Below, piece by piece: positions 37,762 to 47,042 of a DNA stretch of 64,000 bases. The notes under the pieces were generated by a model. That model worked only from the letters and a program-made list of their open reading frames with translations. It was not told where the DNA came from and made no database searches. The stretch is from Xanthomonas vesicatoria ATCC 35937 (GTDB lineage: Bacteria > Pseudomonadota > Gammaproteobacteria > Xanthomonadales > Xanthomonadaceae). Every line of letters begins with the position of its first letter. Positions within the stretch are counted from its first letter, which is position 1. The position numbers were made by a program, and so were the translations under genes. The stretch covers positions 4,526,001 through 4,590,000 of the forward strand of contig NZ_CP018725.1 in NCBI RefSeq assembly GCF_001908725.1. Reading direction: 5' to 3'.

Positions 37762-38405
37762 GCGCCTGTGCATCCGCGCGGCCATGCGCGGTGCGGATGC
37801 ACATCGCTGCGGCGAGACAATTTGGTGGGCATGAGCTACAACAGGCGAACCGATACATTGCGCATTCACGTCACGCAGGCAGAGGAACCTGAGCTGCGCT
37901 GCCTACCGCCGTGACGGATGACACGCTATGGCGCGCGGCGCTTAGCGCAAGCGAATTGGTGGGGTAGGGAACGGCACGCATGGATGCAGGCCGCCATCGA
38001 AGCGCTCAGCGTTCTGCTTGCCGCACGGTGGCGCAGGCCACGCAACCGAGGCACTTGATGGTTTCGCACTCAGATCCGGGCACGCTTCGGAAGGCGTGCA
38101 ATGAGGCATCGTCGCAACGCCTCGCCCACGCGGGCCGACCAAAAAATTAGGCCTACGATCCGCGTCCCATGCACGGCTACACACTTACGCAATTTCAAGG
38201 CGTGAGATAAAAAGCTCAAGTGGTATTTCTGCGATCCGGAGAGTAGACGTACGTAGGTTTGCACGCCTGGATCCATGCGCAGCGCGATGACGAGACTTTG
38301 TCGCTCGGCCTCTTGGACACGGCATGGCCGCACGGTGGCTGGTGCTACTTGCCGCTTTTATCACCGCGCAGCCAGTCTCGCCCCGTAGCCGCGGGGCGAG
38401 TTGAT
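37762..38405. other. Region between the converging fucosidase and GH2 genes
   Basis: About 640 bases holding the decayed paralog at 37976-38209 and nothing else recognised. Confidence 0.45.
37976..38209 (+). pseudogene. Decayed copy of the 103-residue hypothetical gene
   Basis: The stretch ATGGATGCAGGCCGCCATCG and GCGCTCAGCG, GTGGCGCAGGCCACG, CTTCGGAAGGCGTG and TGCACGGCTACACACTTACG parallels 34547-34780 in the same order. The reading frame is broken by a frameshift before VAQAT and several stop codons. In the restored frame it reads VSHSDPGTLRKACNEASSQR, close to VSHPEPATLRKAWDELSSQR of the intact gene. Confidence 0.75.
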
Positions 38406-40973
38406 TCAGGCGACTGCTTTGCGTGTGCTGGTCACTTCGGCAGGAATGCGCAGGGTCGCCGATGTCAGGCCAGGCGCAGTGGCCTGCAACACAATGTCGC
38501 CGTGTGCCAGCGCGCTCTGCAGCAACGCCATGCACAATCCATTGAACGCCTTGCGTCGCGGGGTTTTGTCGTCTTCGTGGCTGCTGGGGTCGCCGTTCCC
38601 TACGCCGATCAGGCGCGCGGGGCCGCGCAGAGCGAAGTGCACGAGGTTGTCCGCATTGGGCACGATGCGGCCCTGTGCATCGACAATCTCTACCTTGACC
38701 ACCGCCACGTCCTCACCGTCGGCATGCAGGCTGTCGCGATCACAGCTCAGGCGGATCGCGGCCGGCTTGCCTCCGGTTTCGCGGCGCTGGCTCAGGACCA
38801 GGGTGCCGCCGCGATAGCCACGCGCTTCGATCGCGCCCGGGGCATACGTCACCCGCCACTCGACATGGCCGTAAGCGGGCACCTGCTGCAGGCCCTGGCT
38901 GATGCCGTTGACCAGCAGCTCCACGGCGTCGAGATTGCTGTGGCACCAGACCTGTACGTGGCCGTTGTCGTCCGCCTGCAGTAGGCCATCCCAGTTCCAG
39001 TGCGGGAACAGATGCAACACCGGTTCACTGGTCCATTGGGCGCGGTAATACCAGTAGTTGTCCTTGGGAAACCCGCAACTGTCGAGCACGCCGAATTGGG
39101 AAGCGACATTCGGCCAGCGGTTGTAGGGTGTGGGTTCGCCGCGGTAGTCGAAGCCGGTCCAGATAAAGCCGCCGGCGATATAGGGGCGTTGGGCGACATA
39201 GCTCCACCACGCTTCAGCGGTGCTGGCCCACCAGGGGTGGTCCAGGTCGTAGGCGCGCCTATAGCCGCGTGCGTCGTCGCGTTGGTAGTTGCCGCGTACC
39301 GACACGGTGCTGCCGGTTTCGCTGCCGTAGATCGGAATGTCGGGGTATTGCGCGTGGAAGCCATCCATCTGGCTGGTGCGGTAATTGAAGCCGACCACAT
39401 CGACGACCTGGCCGACTCCATCGCCGAAGCCCTTGTCCATGGCGAAGGTGGTCGGGCGGGTGGGGTCGAGCTGGCGCACGCGCTGCTGCATGCGCGACAC
39501 GATGCGCGCGCCGCGCTCGGTGACCTGCTGCGGTTCTTCGTTGCCGAGCGACCGCAGGATCACGCTGGGATGATTGCGCCCGCGTCGCACCATGGTTTCG
39601 AGCTCGCGCATCGCTTCGGGGTCGGTGGACATGCGGCGGGTTTCTTCGATGACGAACATGCCCAGGCGGTCGCAGAGTGCGAGCAATTCGGGCGTGGCCG
39701 GATTATGCGAGCTGCGATAGGCATTGCAGCCCATCGACTTGAGCTGGCGCAGGCGCCATTCGTGCAGCGCATCCGGAATGGCGGTGCCGACGCCGGCATG
39801 ATCCTGGTGGTTGTTGGTGCCGTGCAACTTGAGCGGGGCGCCGTTCAACAGGAAGCCGCGCTGTGCGTCGAAGGCGATGCTGCGCACGCCGAACGGTGTG
39901 ACTACCGCATCGGTAGCCTTGCCATCGCTGTGTACGCTGGTGGTGAGGGTGTAGAGCTGCGGGGTGTCGATCGACCATAAGGCCGCCTGGCCCAGCGGGA
40001 GGGTCTGTTCGAGCAGTTGTACCTGACCCGGCGCCACCGTCACCGCCGCGCTGACTCCCTGCGCGACCACGCGTCCATCCGGTGCGGTGATGTGGACCTG
40101 CACGCTGCACTGGCGTGGCGCGGTACCGTCGTTGCGTACTTCGGCAGACACCTGCGCGGTGGCACTGTCGCCCTGCACGGTGCTGCGGACGAACACGCCA
40201 TCTTGCGGCAGATGCAGGGGGTCGGTCTTCTGCAGCCAAAGGTGGCGGTAAATGCCGGCCCCCTCGTAGAACCAGCCTTCGCCCAGGGTGGCATCCACGC
40301 GCACGGCGATAACGTTGGGCTTGCCGTAGTCCAGTACTTCGCTCAGGTCGACCTCGAAGCCGCAATAGCCGCTGGCATTGCGCCCAACGATGTGGCCGTT
40401 GCAGAACACCACGCAATCGCGGAACACGCCGTCGAAGACCAGGCAGATGCGCTTGCCCAGATCGCTTGCCGGAATCTGCAGCGTACGGCGATACCAGCCC
40501 ACGCTGTTTTCAGGAAAGCTTGTCCCCAGCGCCTTGTAGCCATGTGCGGCCGCGGGGTCTTCCTCGCTCATCGAGGCGGAGGTCGGCTCGGGGCGGAAGG
40601 GCAGGGTCGCGGCCCAGTCGTGCGGCAGGTCCACTTGCTGCCAAGCGGTGTCGTCGAACGCCAGTTGCGCGGCGGTGGCGGTGTCCTTGCCGGCCTTGGC
40701 GAAGGTGCGCTGGAAGGTGCCGAATTCGAAATCGCGCGACGGGTCGCTGGCGTGCCCCAGATGAAAGCGCCAGCCGAAATCGAATAGCAGGCGCTCGCGT
40801 GGTGCCAGCGTTGCATCGCCCAATGGGCCAACCGACGCGGCGGTCTTGGCAGTGGCCGATGCAGCGGCGGCACTGCCGGGCACCGCGGCGGCAGCGGTGC
40901 CAACCGGGAGTGCCGCGCTCACGCCGCTTGCAAGCATGCCGCGCAGCAACGCGCGGCGATTGATGCCGGTCAT
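38406..40973 (-). CDS. Beta-galactosidase, GH2
   Basis: Exo-acting beta-galactosidase that would split galacto-oligosaccharides from galactan. 855 residues. The N-terminus MTGINRRALLRGMLASGVSA is a twin-arginine signal, so it is exported folded. Order: sugar-binding domain (LFDFGWRFHLGH, DLPHDWAATLPF), immunoglobulin-like domain, then the TIM barrel with GTNNHQDHAGVG, CDRLGMFVIEE, acid/base Glu in ILRSLGNEEPQQ and nucleophile Glu in PIYGSETGSTVS, followed by DUF4982 and C-terminal modules. The ATG overlaps the GH53 stop (ATGA), so translation is coupled. The frame is open further upstream but only inside the GH53 gene. Confidence 0.93.
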   Translation of the reverse strand: MTGINRRALLRGMLASGVSAALPVGTAAAAVPGSAAAASATAKTAASVGPLGDATLAPRERLLFDFGWRFHLGHASDPSRDFEFGTFQRTFAKAGKDTATAAQLAFDDTAWQQVDLPHDWAATLPFRPEPTSASMSEEDPAAAHGYKALGTSFPENSVGWYRRTLQIPASDLGKRICLVFDGVFRDCVVFCNGHIVGRNASGYCGFEVDLSEVLDYGKPNVIAVRVDATLGEGWFYEGAGIYRHLWLQKTDPLHLPQDGVFVRSTVQGDSATAQVSAEVRNDGTAPRQCSVQVHITAPDGRVVAQGVSAAVTVAPGQVQLLEQTLPLGQAALWSIDTPQLYTLTTSVHSDGKATDAVVTPFGVRSIAFDAQRGFLLNGAPLKLHGTNNHQDHAGVGTAIPDALHEWRLRQLKSMGCNAYRSSHNPATPELLALCDRLGMFVIEETRRMSTDPEAMRELETMVRRGRNHPSVILRSLGNEEPQQVTERGARIVSRMQQRVRQLDPTRPTTFAMDKGFGDGVGQVVDVVGFNYRTSQMDGFHAQYPDIPIYGSETGSTVSVRGNYQRDDARGYRRAYDLDHPWWASTAEAWWSYVAQRPYIAGGFIWTGFDYRGEPTPYNRWPNVASQFGVLDSCGFPKDNYWYYRAQWTSEPVLHLFPHWNWDGLLQADDNGHVQVWCHSNLDAVELLVNGISQGLQQVPAYGHVEWRVTYAPGAIEARGYRGGTLVLSQRRETGGKPAAIRLSCDRDSLHADGEDVAVVKVEIVDAQGRIVPNADNLVHFALRGPARLIGVGNGDPSSHEDDKTPRRKAFNGLCMALLQSALAHGDIVLQATAPGLTSATLRIPAEVTSTRKAVA

Positions 40974-42172
40974 GGCTGTGTCCTCGTGCTGACGTCTGCC
41001 GGTTTTGCCGATGCAGGCGCGTTCGCTGCGGGCGTGTACGAGGGGGGCGCGCCGGTGTACGGGTGGTGCATGAAGTCGATCGCCGGCAGCACCTCGTTGC
41101 CGTTCTTGAAATCGAAGAAACTGGCGTTTTCCCACGACGAGCCGGTGCCCCAGCGCGTCTTGCAGCTGCTGCTGGTCCATGCCGGTTCCCAGTACACGAC
41201 GCCGGCGCCGCCCGTATCGATCACCAGCTGGGTGAGATCGATCATGTACTTGGACTGGCCTTGCGGTGTGGCCGGGTAACCGGCAATCAGGGAGTCTTCG
41301 CCGAGCAGGTTGTGCGAGGTGTCGCCGGCGTCCAGCGTCCACGGGTAGGCGGTTTCCACCACCACCACATCGGCATCGTAGCGGCCGCGCAGGCGCTTGA
41401 TGGTCTTGCCCAGCTGCGCCATCGATTGGGTAGACCATTTGCGGTAGTAGCTGATGCCGATCAGGTCGAAGTCGGTGACGCCGGCCTTGGTGGCGGCGGC
41501 GAACCATGGCTCCACATTCTCCGGCTGGGCGATATGCAGCATCACCCGCGGTTTGATCGTCGAGCGCGCGCTCATGTCGCGCACCGCCTTGATGCCGGCA
41601 TTGAACAGCTTGGCGTTGCGCTGCCAGTCGATGGGGCGCTTCTTGTCCCAGGGCTGGCTGTCCATCAGGTCGGAATTGCTTTCATTGCCCACCTGCACCA
41701 GCTCCGGCATCAGCCCGGCGCGATCGAGCACGCTGAGCGTGTCGTAGGTGAACCCGTAGAGGGTGCGTGCCAGCTCGTCGGTCTCGGTGATACTGGCCCA
41801 GGCCTTGGGAATCAGCTGTTTTTCGCCATCGGCCCAATCGTCGGAATAGTGCAGGTCCAGCAGTACCTGCATGCCTTGCGCACGTGCGCGCGCAATGGTC
41901 TTTTTGACGTCGGCCAGGTCGCTGTACTTGGTCCAGCGCGCATCGTTCCACAACCGCACGCGCACAAGATTGGCGCCGTGCGCATGGAACAGTTCGAACG
42001 GATCGGTGACCACGCCGTTTTCGCGGTACTGCACGCCGCATTCCTCCATCTCGTTGACGTAGGACAGGTCTGCGCCGAGATACAACGTGGCGGGAGGCTG
42101 GGCGGCGTGTGCGGAAACGGACAGTGCCAACGTCAGCAGCGTGGGGGTCCAGAAGCGGCGTGTAGAGCGCAT
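40970..42172 (-). CDS. Arabinogalactan endo-beta-1,4-galactanase, GH53
   Basis: Cleaves beta-1,4-galactan side chains of pectic rhamnogalacturonan I. 400 residues from ATG 42172, with the signal peptide MRSTRRFWTPTLLTLALSVSAHA. Family features: GADLSYVNEMEECGVQYREN, LVRVRLWNDARW, LLDLHYSDDWADG, acid/base Glu in LVQVGNESNSD, and nucleophile Glu in VVVVETAYPWT; then GVVYWEPAWTSS. The short tail is Pro/Ala-rich. It is 300 bases after the TonB-dependent receptor gene and overlaps the GH2 gene, so the three form a galactan-uptake unit. Longer upstream starts are possible but lack a better signal peptide. Confidence 0.94.
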   Translation of the reverse strand: MRSTRRFWTPTLLTLALSVSAHAAQPPATLYLGADLSYVNEMEECGVQYRENGVVTDPFELFHAHGANLVRVRLWNDARWTKYSDLADVKKTIARARAQGMQVLLDLHYSDDWADGEKQLIPKAWASITETDELARTLYGFTYDTLSVLDRAGLMPELVQVGNESNSDLMDSQPWDKKRPIDWQRNAKLFNAGIKAVRDMSARSTIKPRVMLHIAQPENVEPWFAAATKAGVTDFDLIGISYYRKWSTQSMAQLGKTIKRLRGRYDADVVVVETAYPWTLDAGDTSHNLLGEDSLIAGYPATPQGQSKYMIDLTQLVIDTGGAGVVYWEPAWTSSSCKTRWGTGSSWENASFFDFKNGNEVLPAIDFMHHPYTGAPPSYTPAANAPASAKPADVSTRTQP

Positions 42173-42385
42173 GCAATTCCTCGACAAATCAACCATGGAG
42201 CGGCCAGCAGCATGCTGCATGTGGCCGTCGTGCAGCGCGAGCGATGTGCGGAATCGCAACCAGGGTTGCCGTGTTTCCGCGTCTGGATGTCACTCGCCTG
42301 CTGCCCGGTGCAGCAGGCGCCGGATACGTGGGTAGGGCGCGATCGAACGCGACGGTGCAGGCGCCGGGCGTAGGGGGGGCTGCAT

Positions 42386-42420
42386 GGACCCGGCAGCGAT
42401 AACGCGTGTCTGCCGGGTCC
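42386..42420 (-). terminator. Hairpin between the receptor and galactanase genes
   Basis: Perfect 11-bp stem GGACCCGGCAG / CTGCCGGGTCC with a 13-base loop, 52 bases past the receptor stop. There is no T-tract, so it may act as an mRNA processing or attenuation element rather than a full terminator. A smaller hairpin CCTGCTGC/GCAGCAGG is at 42297-42317. The 300-base gap holds nothing else. Confidence 0.4.
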
Positions 42421-42471
42421 TGCGTGCCCCATGCATGGCCGCACCTGCGCCTCGCGCATTCGCCGCCATGT

Positions 42472-45165
42472 TTAGAAGCGGTAGGTCGCTTCCAGCTGGT
42501 AGCGGCGTCCGAACAGCTGGTAGCCGCCGTCGTCCTGATTGGCCAGACGGTTGGGCTTGTTGTCGGTGTAGGCGCGCAGCGGTTCGTTGGTGAGGTTGCC
42601 GGCCTGGAAGCGGAAGCCCAGCTGCTTGCTGTACTGCCAATTCAAGCTCAGGTCCACGGTACCTTCGCTCTGCAGGCGTGCCAGCCGCGCAGCATTCCAG
42701 CCGTACACCACCGTGTAGGGGCTGTGGTATTTGTAGCCCACGCGCGCTTCGAAGGTTCCGTTGCTGTACCACAGGTCGAAGGTGCCGGTCTTGCGTGCCA
42801 GGCCGCTCAGCGGCAACGGATTGTCTTCCGGCGAGAATTCCTTGAGGTTGGAATCCACCAACGAGTAGTTGGAGTAGACGCCGAAGTTTTCCATGTGCGG
42901 GATGAAGAAGAATGGCGTCTGGAAGGTGAGCTCCACGCCATTGATGTAGCCGCCACCGCCATTGAACGGTGCGCTGACCAGATAATCCAGGCCGTTGATC
43001 ACTTCGCGATCGGTGCGGTAGCCGATGCTCGAATCCACTTCCTTGCGATACACGGCCAGTGCGGCAAGCGCTTCTTTGTGGAAGTACCACTCGTAAGAGA
43101 CATCGACCTGGGTGGCCTTGAACGGGTCCAGCTGCGGGTTGCCGCCGCTGCCGGTGAGCTGGCCGACGGTGACAGTGGGGTCGTCCAGGCGACGGCCGGT
43201 GCGCAGTTCGTCCAGCGGCGGGCGGGCGATGACCTTGGCCACCGCAACGCGCAGGATGCGTTGATCGTCGATCAGGAAGTTGAGCGTGGCGCTGGGAAGG
43301 ACGTCGGTGTATTCCTTGCTGTCGCTGCTGGCCTGCACGGTGCCGCCGACCGAATCGAAGCCGTTGCTGCTGGTCTTGGTATTGACCAGACGCACGCCGA
43401 CGTTGCCGGTGACATCGGTGCCGAACAGCTGCGAGCTGAAGACCGCCTTGGCGAAGGCTTCGCGCACATCTTCCTTGACGTTCCAGTGGTCGAGCATCTG
43501 CTCATTGAGCGTGCCCGGGTCGAAGCCGCCAAAGCCGACGCGTGCGATCTCGGCCAGGTTGCCGCCGGTCAACGTGGGTACGTTCAAGTCCGGCATGGCG
43601 ACCGGGTAGATCAGATCCTGGTACGCCGAGATCGGTTGGTCGTAACCGGACTGGTTGCTGATGAAGTGGCGGTTCTGTTTTTCGCGGCGTGCGGCGCGTG
43701 CGCCGAATTCCAGCGAGGTGAACGGGCCGGCATCCACTGCACGGCTGGCATTGAGCGCCAGCGCGGCGATCTTGTCGCGCAGCGCCTGCGGTTCGGTCTG
43801 GCCGGCGATGCCGTATTCGGGCGTGTCCGAGCTGGTGCTGATGGTGGGCGTGACGCTGCGGCGGAAGTCGAACGACACCGTGTCCGGGTTGCTGCCAAAG
43901 CGCACCGCCTGCCAGGTGTTGTCGCGCTTGGCCTGCGAGAACGACAGGTCGCTGCCCAAGGTCCACACATCGCCGTTCCACTTGGCATTCAAACCACCGG
44001 CGGTGAGCGTCTTGACCTCGTTGTAATGGCTGACCACATGGTCGACCTGCAGGTTCGAGTTGGCCAGCGTGCCGGCCACCACATCGCCATCGACGATGGT
44101 GTAGGACGAGCCCGGCGTGGTGTACGGATTGGTCGCGCCGGAAAAGGTGCTGAAGGCCAGGCCGTTGAACCAGTTCTGCAGCTGGTCTTCGTCGATCTCG
44201 ATGCGCGAGTACAGGCCATCGAACTTCAGTTCGAAATTGCCCGAGCTCCACTGCACGGTGCCCATCGCGCCGGTGCGGGTCTGGTCGATCAGCTTGAGCT
44301 GGTCGGCTGCGCCGAACGGGGTGGGATCGACGGTGCCATCGCCATCGACGTCGCGCGAGGTGGCGGCATCGGTATAGCCCCAGCTGCCGATCGACGAGCT
44401 GGCGTTCTTCTGTTTCTGATAGGTGGCGCCAAAGGCCACCGCCAGATTGTCGTTGAACTTGTGCACCCAGCTGGCGCCGAAGCGGCTGCCCCATGGGGTG
44501 TAGCCGTCCACGTCCTTGGCGTGGTCGTAAAACACCGGCCCGGCGGTGCCGACAAAGCCCGGGCCGGTGTAGTCCAGCGGGCTGATGGTGGAAATGTCCA
44601 CGGTGGCGGCGAGGCCACCGGCCACCAGGTCGGCCGACTGGGTCTTGTAGACCTTGACGGTGGAAACAATCTCGGTGGGGAACACTTCCCAGCGCACTGC
44701 GCGATTGGGCTCGGACGAGGCGATCTCGCGCCCGTTGACGGTGCCCATGGTCATGCGCGGGCCCAGGCCGCGCACGGTGGCCAGGCTCTCGTTGCCGCGG
44801 TCGCGGGTGCCGTTGACGCCGGGCAGGCGCACCAGCGCTTCGGCCACCGTGACATTGGGCATCTGGCCCATGTTGTCTGCGGAGATCACTTCCATGACGT
44901 GATCGGACATCTGCTTGGCCTGCACGGCCTGATTCAGGCTGGCGCGCTGGCCGATGACGGTGATGTTGTCCAACGTGACCGGTGCCTGGCCATCGCTGGC
45001 GGCGCTGCTGGTAGCGTTGGCCGGCGGTGCCACCGGTATGGTGTCCTGCGCGTGTGCGCTGAACGCGGTAGCCAGTACGCAGGCGATGGTGGTGCAGAGG
45101 ACGTCGCGGACCGGCGTGCGGCGCATGCGCCGGCTGGCCGAATGACCAGTGTGGTGAACAGGCAT
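42472..45165 (-). CDS. TonB-dependent receptor
   Basis: Outer-membrane active transporter of 897 residues, probably importing galactan oligosaccharides. Signal peptide RDVLCTTIACVLATAFSAHA, then a TonB-box-like TLDNITVIGQRASL, the plug domain (MSDHVMEVISADNMGQMPNV, NVTVAEALVRLPGVNGTRDR, TVRGLGPRMTMGTVNGREI), and the 22-strand barrel ending in FQAGNLTNEPLRAY and the terminal strand QLEATYRF with C-terminal Phe. The ATG at 45165 has GGGAGG upstream; the open extension of 73 codons is not supported. Being directly upstream of GH53 and GH2 genes in the same direction identifies it as the transporter of a carbohydrate-utilization locus. Confidence 0.94.
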   Translation of the reverse strand: MPVHHTGHSASRRMRRTPVRDVLCTTIACVLATAFSAHAQDTIPVAPPANATSSAASDGQAPVTLDNITVIGQRASLNQAVQAKQMSDHVMEVISADNMGQMPNVTVAEALVRLPGVNGTRDRGNESLATVRGLGPRMTMGTVNGREIASSEPNRAVRWEVFPTEIVSTVKVYKTQSADLVAGGLAATVDISTISPLDYTGPGFVGTAGPVFYDHAKDVDGYTPWGSRFGASWVHKFNDNLAVAFGATYQKQKNASSSIGSWGYTDAATSRDVDGDGTVDPTPFGAADQLKLIDQTRTGAMGTVQWSSGNFELKFDGLYSRIEIDEDQLQNWFNGLAFSTFSGATNPYTTPGSSYTIVDGDVVAGTLANSNLQVDHVVSHYNEVKTLTAGGLNAKWNGDVWTLGSDLSFSQAKRDNTWQAVRFGSNPDTVSFDFRRSVTPTISTSSDTPEYGIAGQTEPQALRDKIAALALNASRAVDAGPFTSLEFGARAARREKQNRHFISNQSGYDQPISAYQDLIYPVAMPDLNVPTLTGGNLAEIARVGFGGFDPGTLNEQMLDHWNVKEDVREAFAKAVFSSQLFGTDVTGNVGVRLVNTKTSSNGFDSVGGTVQASSDSKEYTDVLPSATLNFLIDDQRILRVAVAKVIARPPLDELRTGRRLDDPTVTVGQLTGSGGNPQLDPFKATQVDVSYEWYFHKEALAALAVYRKEVDSSIGYRTDREVINGLDYLVSAPFNGGGGYINGVELTFQTPFFFIPHMENFGVYSNYSLVDSNLKEFSPEDNPLPLSGLARKTGTFDLWYSNGTFEARVGYKYHSPYTVVYGWNAARLARLQSEGTVDLSLNWQYSKQLGFRFQAGNLTNEPLRAYTDNKPNRLANQDDGGYQLFGRRYQLEATYRF

Positions 45166-45519
45166 CGGTTGATCCCTCCCAGGACTAATGACCGAAAAAG
45201 GTGGTTGGCTGCGTCGGCCTGCCGGCACCGACGTGGATCTGGCGCGAATGGGCGGGCGTGGCGTGAGGCGGTAATGCGTGTTGCGGTGTGTTTGTGTGGC
45301 GCCGAGAGGCGCGATGCGCGCGCTGGCGTCCCCTGTCCTGCATGTGTCCGCTTCAGGGTAGAAGCGCGAGTCATTCCATTCCAATGAAGCATTTTGCGGG
45401 AGCTATCTTGGCTTGGAATGCTGCAGTGCAGCGCTAGCGTCTGCTTGGTCGCTGGCCGGTGAGGGCATGTGCCGGGCGATTAAATGTTGGCCAGATGGCG
45501 ACGGAGCGACGTGACTTTG
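45166..45519. other. Promoter region of the receptor gene
   Basis: About 350 bases. No LacI-type palindrome or regulator gene could be recognised. The left part should hold the receptor promoter. Confidence 0.35.
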
Positions 45520-46908
45520 TCAGCGCATGCTGGCGGGCAAACGGGGCAGGGCGGGAAACGCGCGCTGCACGCAGTCGCTGCGCTCGCAGGTCAGGCAGCC
45601 CGGGCCGATCGGTACCGCGTCATCTACCGCGCCCAGGTCCCAGCCACGCGCGTAGACCAGCTGGTCGGCATGGCGCAGGTCGCAGCCCATCGCCAGCGCA
45701 AAGGTCTTGCGCGGGCGGCCGTAGCCGGGGGCGCCGCTGCTGACCTGGCGCGCCAGCCAGAAATAGCGGCGGCCGTCGGGCATGCGCGCGATCTGGGTCA
45801 GGATGCGGTCCGGTTGATTGAACGCCTCATAGACGATCCATAGCGGGCAAGCGCCGCCCACGTGCGAAAAGTGGAAGTCGGTGGACGAGTGGCGCTTGGA
45901 GACATTGCCGGCGCGGTCCACCCGCATGAAGAAGATCGGCAAGCCCGCCGCACCACGTCGCTGCAAGGTGCTCAAACGATGGCATACCGCCTCGAAGCCC
46001 ACGCCAAAGCGGTCCGCCAGCCATTCGATGTCGTAGCGCGAGCGTTGCGCGCTGTGCAGAAAATCGCTGTACGGCATCACCAGCGCGCCGGCGAAATAAT
46101 TCGACAGCCCGATCCGCGACAGCGCGATGCGTTCGGCATCCATGAAGCCGGCATCGGCGATACGCGCCTCCAGCAATGGTGCGCATTCCAGCAAGGCCAG
46201 GTGCGCGGCCATCTGGAACGCCTGCTGGCCGGACCGCAGATGGGCGGGCAGCCACAGCACGCGCGCCTGCGCATCCACGCTGCGCTTGTCGCTGCGCAGA
46301 TCGGGCGCCTCCTGCACCAGCAGGCCATGGCGGTCGGCAAGGCGCTGGCGCAGCCGCAGCGGCAGGTTTTCCGGGGTCAGGCCGAGTTCGGCGTACAGCG
46401 CCTCGGCGCGCTCATCCAGTTCGGGCAGATAGTTGTGCGCGCGATTGAAGTAATCGCGCACCTGCTCACCGGGCGACAGCGATGGCATCGCCGCATGCTC
46501 GACGCCAATCTGCATCTCCAGCGCGGCAGTGCGCTCCTGCAGGCGCTGATGGGCGCGATGCAGGTCCAGCAGCGCCTGCGCCACCTGCGGCAGGTTGCCG
46601 GTGAGCGCGCGCAACTCGGCCGGCGACAGCGTGTGGCCCAGGCTGCGCAGCGATTCGTCCAGCGGGTCGGCCAGGGCGGCCGGGTCGTCCACATCCAGCA
46701 GGCCGTCCAGATCGCCTAGGGTGGCCTTGAGCCGCTGTTGGATCGCCAACGTCAGCGGGCGCTGGTTGCGCTCGATCTGATTGAGGTAGCTGGGCGATAA
46801 CGCCAGCCGGCGCGCCAGCTCGGCCTGGGTCAGGCCGTGGCGCTGCCGCAGCCGCTGCAGGCGCAGGCCGAGCTGGTGGCGGAGGACGGGCGGCAAGGAC
46901 TGCGGCAT
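45520..46908 (-). CDS. XRE/DUF2083 short-chain acyl-CoA type regulator
   Basis: 462-residue transcription factor. N-terminal XRE helix-turn-helix: LRQRHGLTQAELARRLALSP and SYLNQIERNQRPLT. The middle resembles the IrrE/ImmA-like domain of the ScfR/PrpR/RamB group (DRHGLLVQEAP, GQQAFQMAAHLALLECAPLL), and the C-terminus carries DUF2083 (STDFHFSHVGGACPLWIVYE, ALAMGCDLRHA) with a Cys pair GCLTCERSDC. Such proteins sense short-chain acyl-CoAs and control propionate or branched-chain catabolism; its place divergent from the mmsA operon fits. The ATG at 46908 is chosen; a TTG start 15 bases upstream would begin inside a 9-bp tandem repeat. Confidence 0.88.
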   Translation of the reverse strand: MPQSLPPVLRHQLGLRLQRLRQRHGLTQAELARRLALSPSYLNQIERNQRPLTLAIQQRLKATLGDLDGLLDVDDPAALADPLDESLRSLGHTLSPAELRALTGNLPQVAQALLDLHRAHQRLQERTAALEMQIGVEHAAMPSLSPGEQVRDYFNRAHNYLPELDERAEALYAELGLTPENLPLRLRQRLADRHGLLVQEAPDLRSDKRSVDAQARVLWLPAHLRSGQQAFQMAAHLALLECAPLLEARIADAGFMDAERIALSRIGLSNYFAGALVMPYSDFLHSAQRSRYDIEWLADRFGVGFEAVCHRLSTLQRRGAAGLPIFFMRVDRAGNVSKRHSSTDFHFSHVGGACPLWIVYEAFNQPDRILTQIARMPDGRRYFWLARQVSSGAPGYGRPRKTFALAMGCDLRHADQLVYARGWDLGAVDDAVPIGPGCLTCERSDCVQRAFPALPRLPASMR

Positions 46909-46925
46909 TCGCAAGATTCGCAAGA
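46908..46925. promoter_or_regulatory. Tandem TTCGCAAGA repeat in the regulator-mmsA gap
   Basis: Two adjacent copies of the 9-mer TTCGCAAGA at the regulator's start, 118 bases before the mmsA ATG. TTTGCAA-like words are bound by RamB-type regulators, so an autoregulatory site is possible. Confidence 0.4.
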
Positions 46926-47042
46926 TTGTGCTGCCAGCTTAGCGCGATTAAGCAGGTGTAGGCTGGGAATGCTGGCGTGGGCTGCGAACAATGCGAAGTA
47001 CTGGGCCAGCCGGCCCGATGTCTTCTGCGAGCGAGCCCTGCG

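Noticed and set aside
42406..45387. 993-codon open frame antisense to the TonB-dependent receptor
   Set aside because: Product of high GC and codon bias in the real gene on the other strand; no family features.
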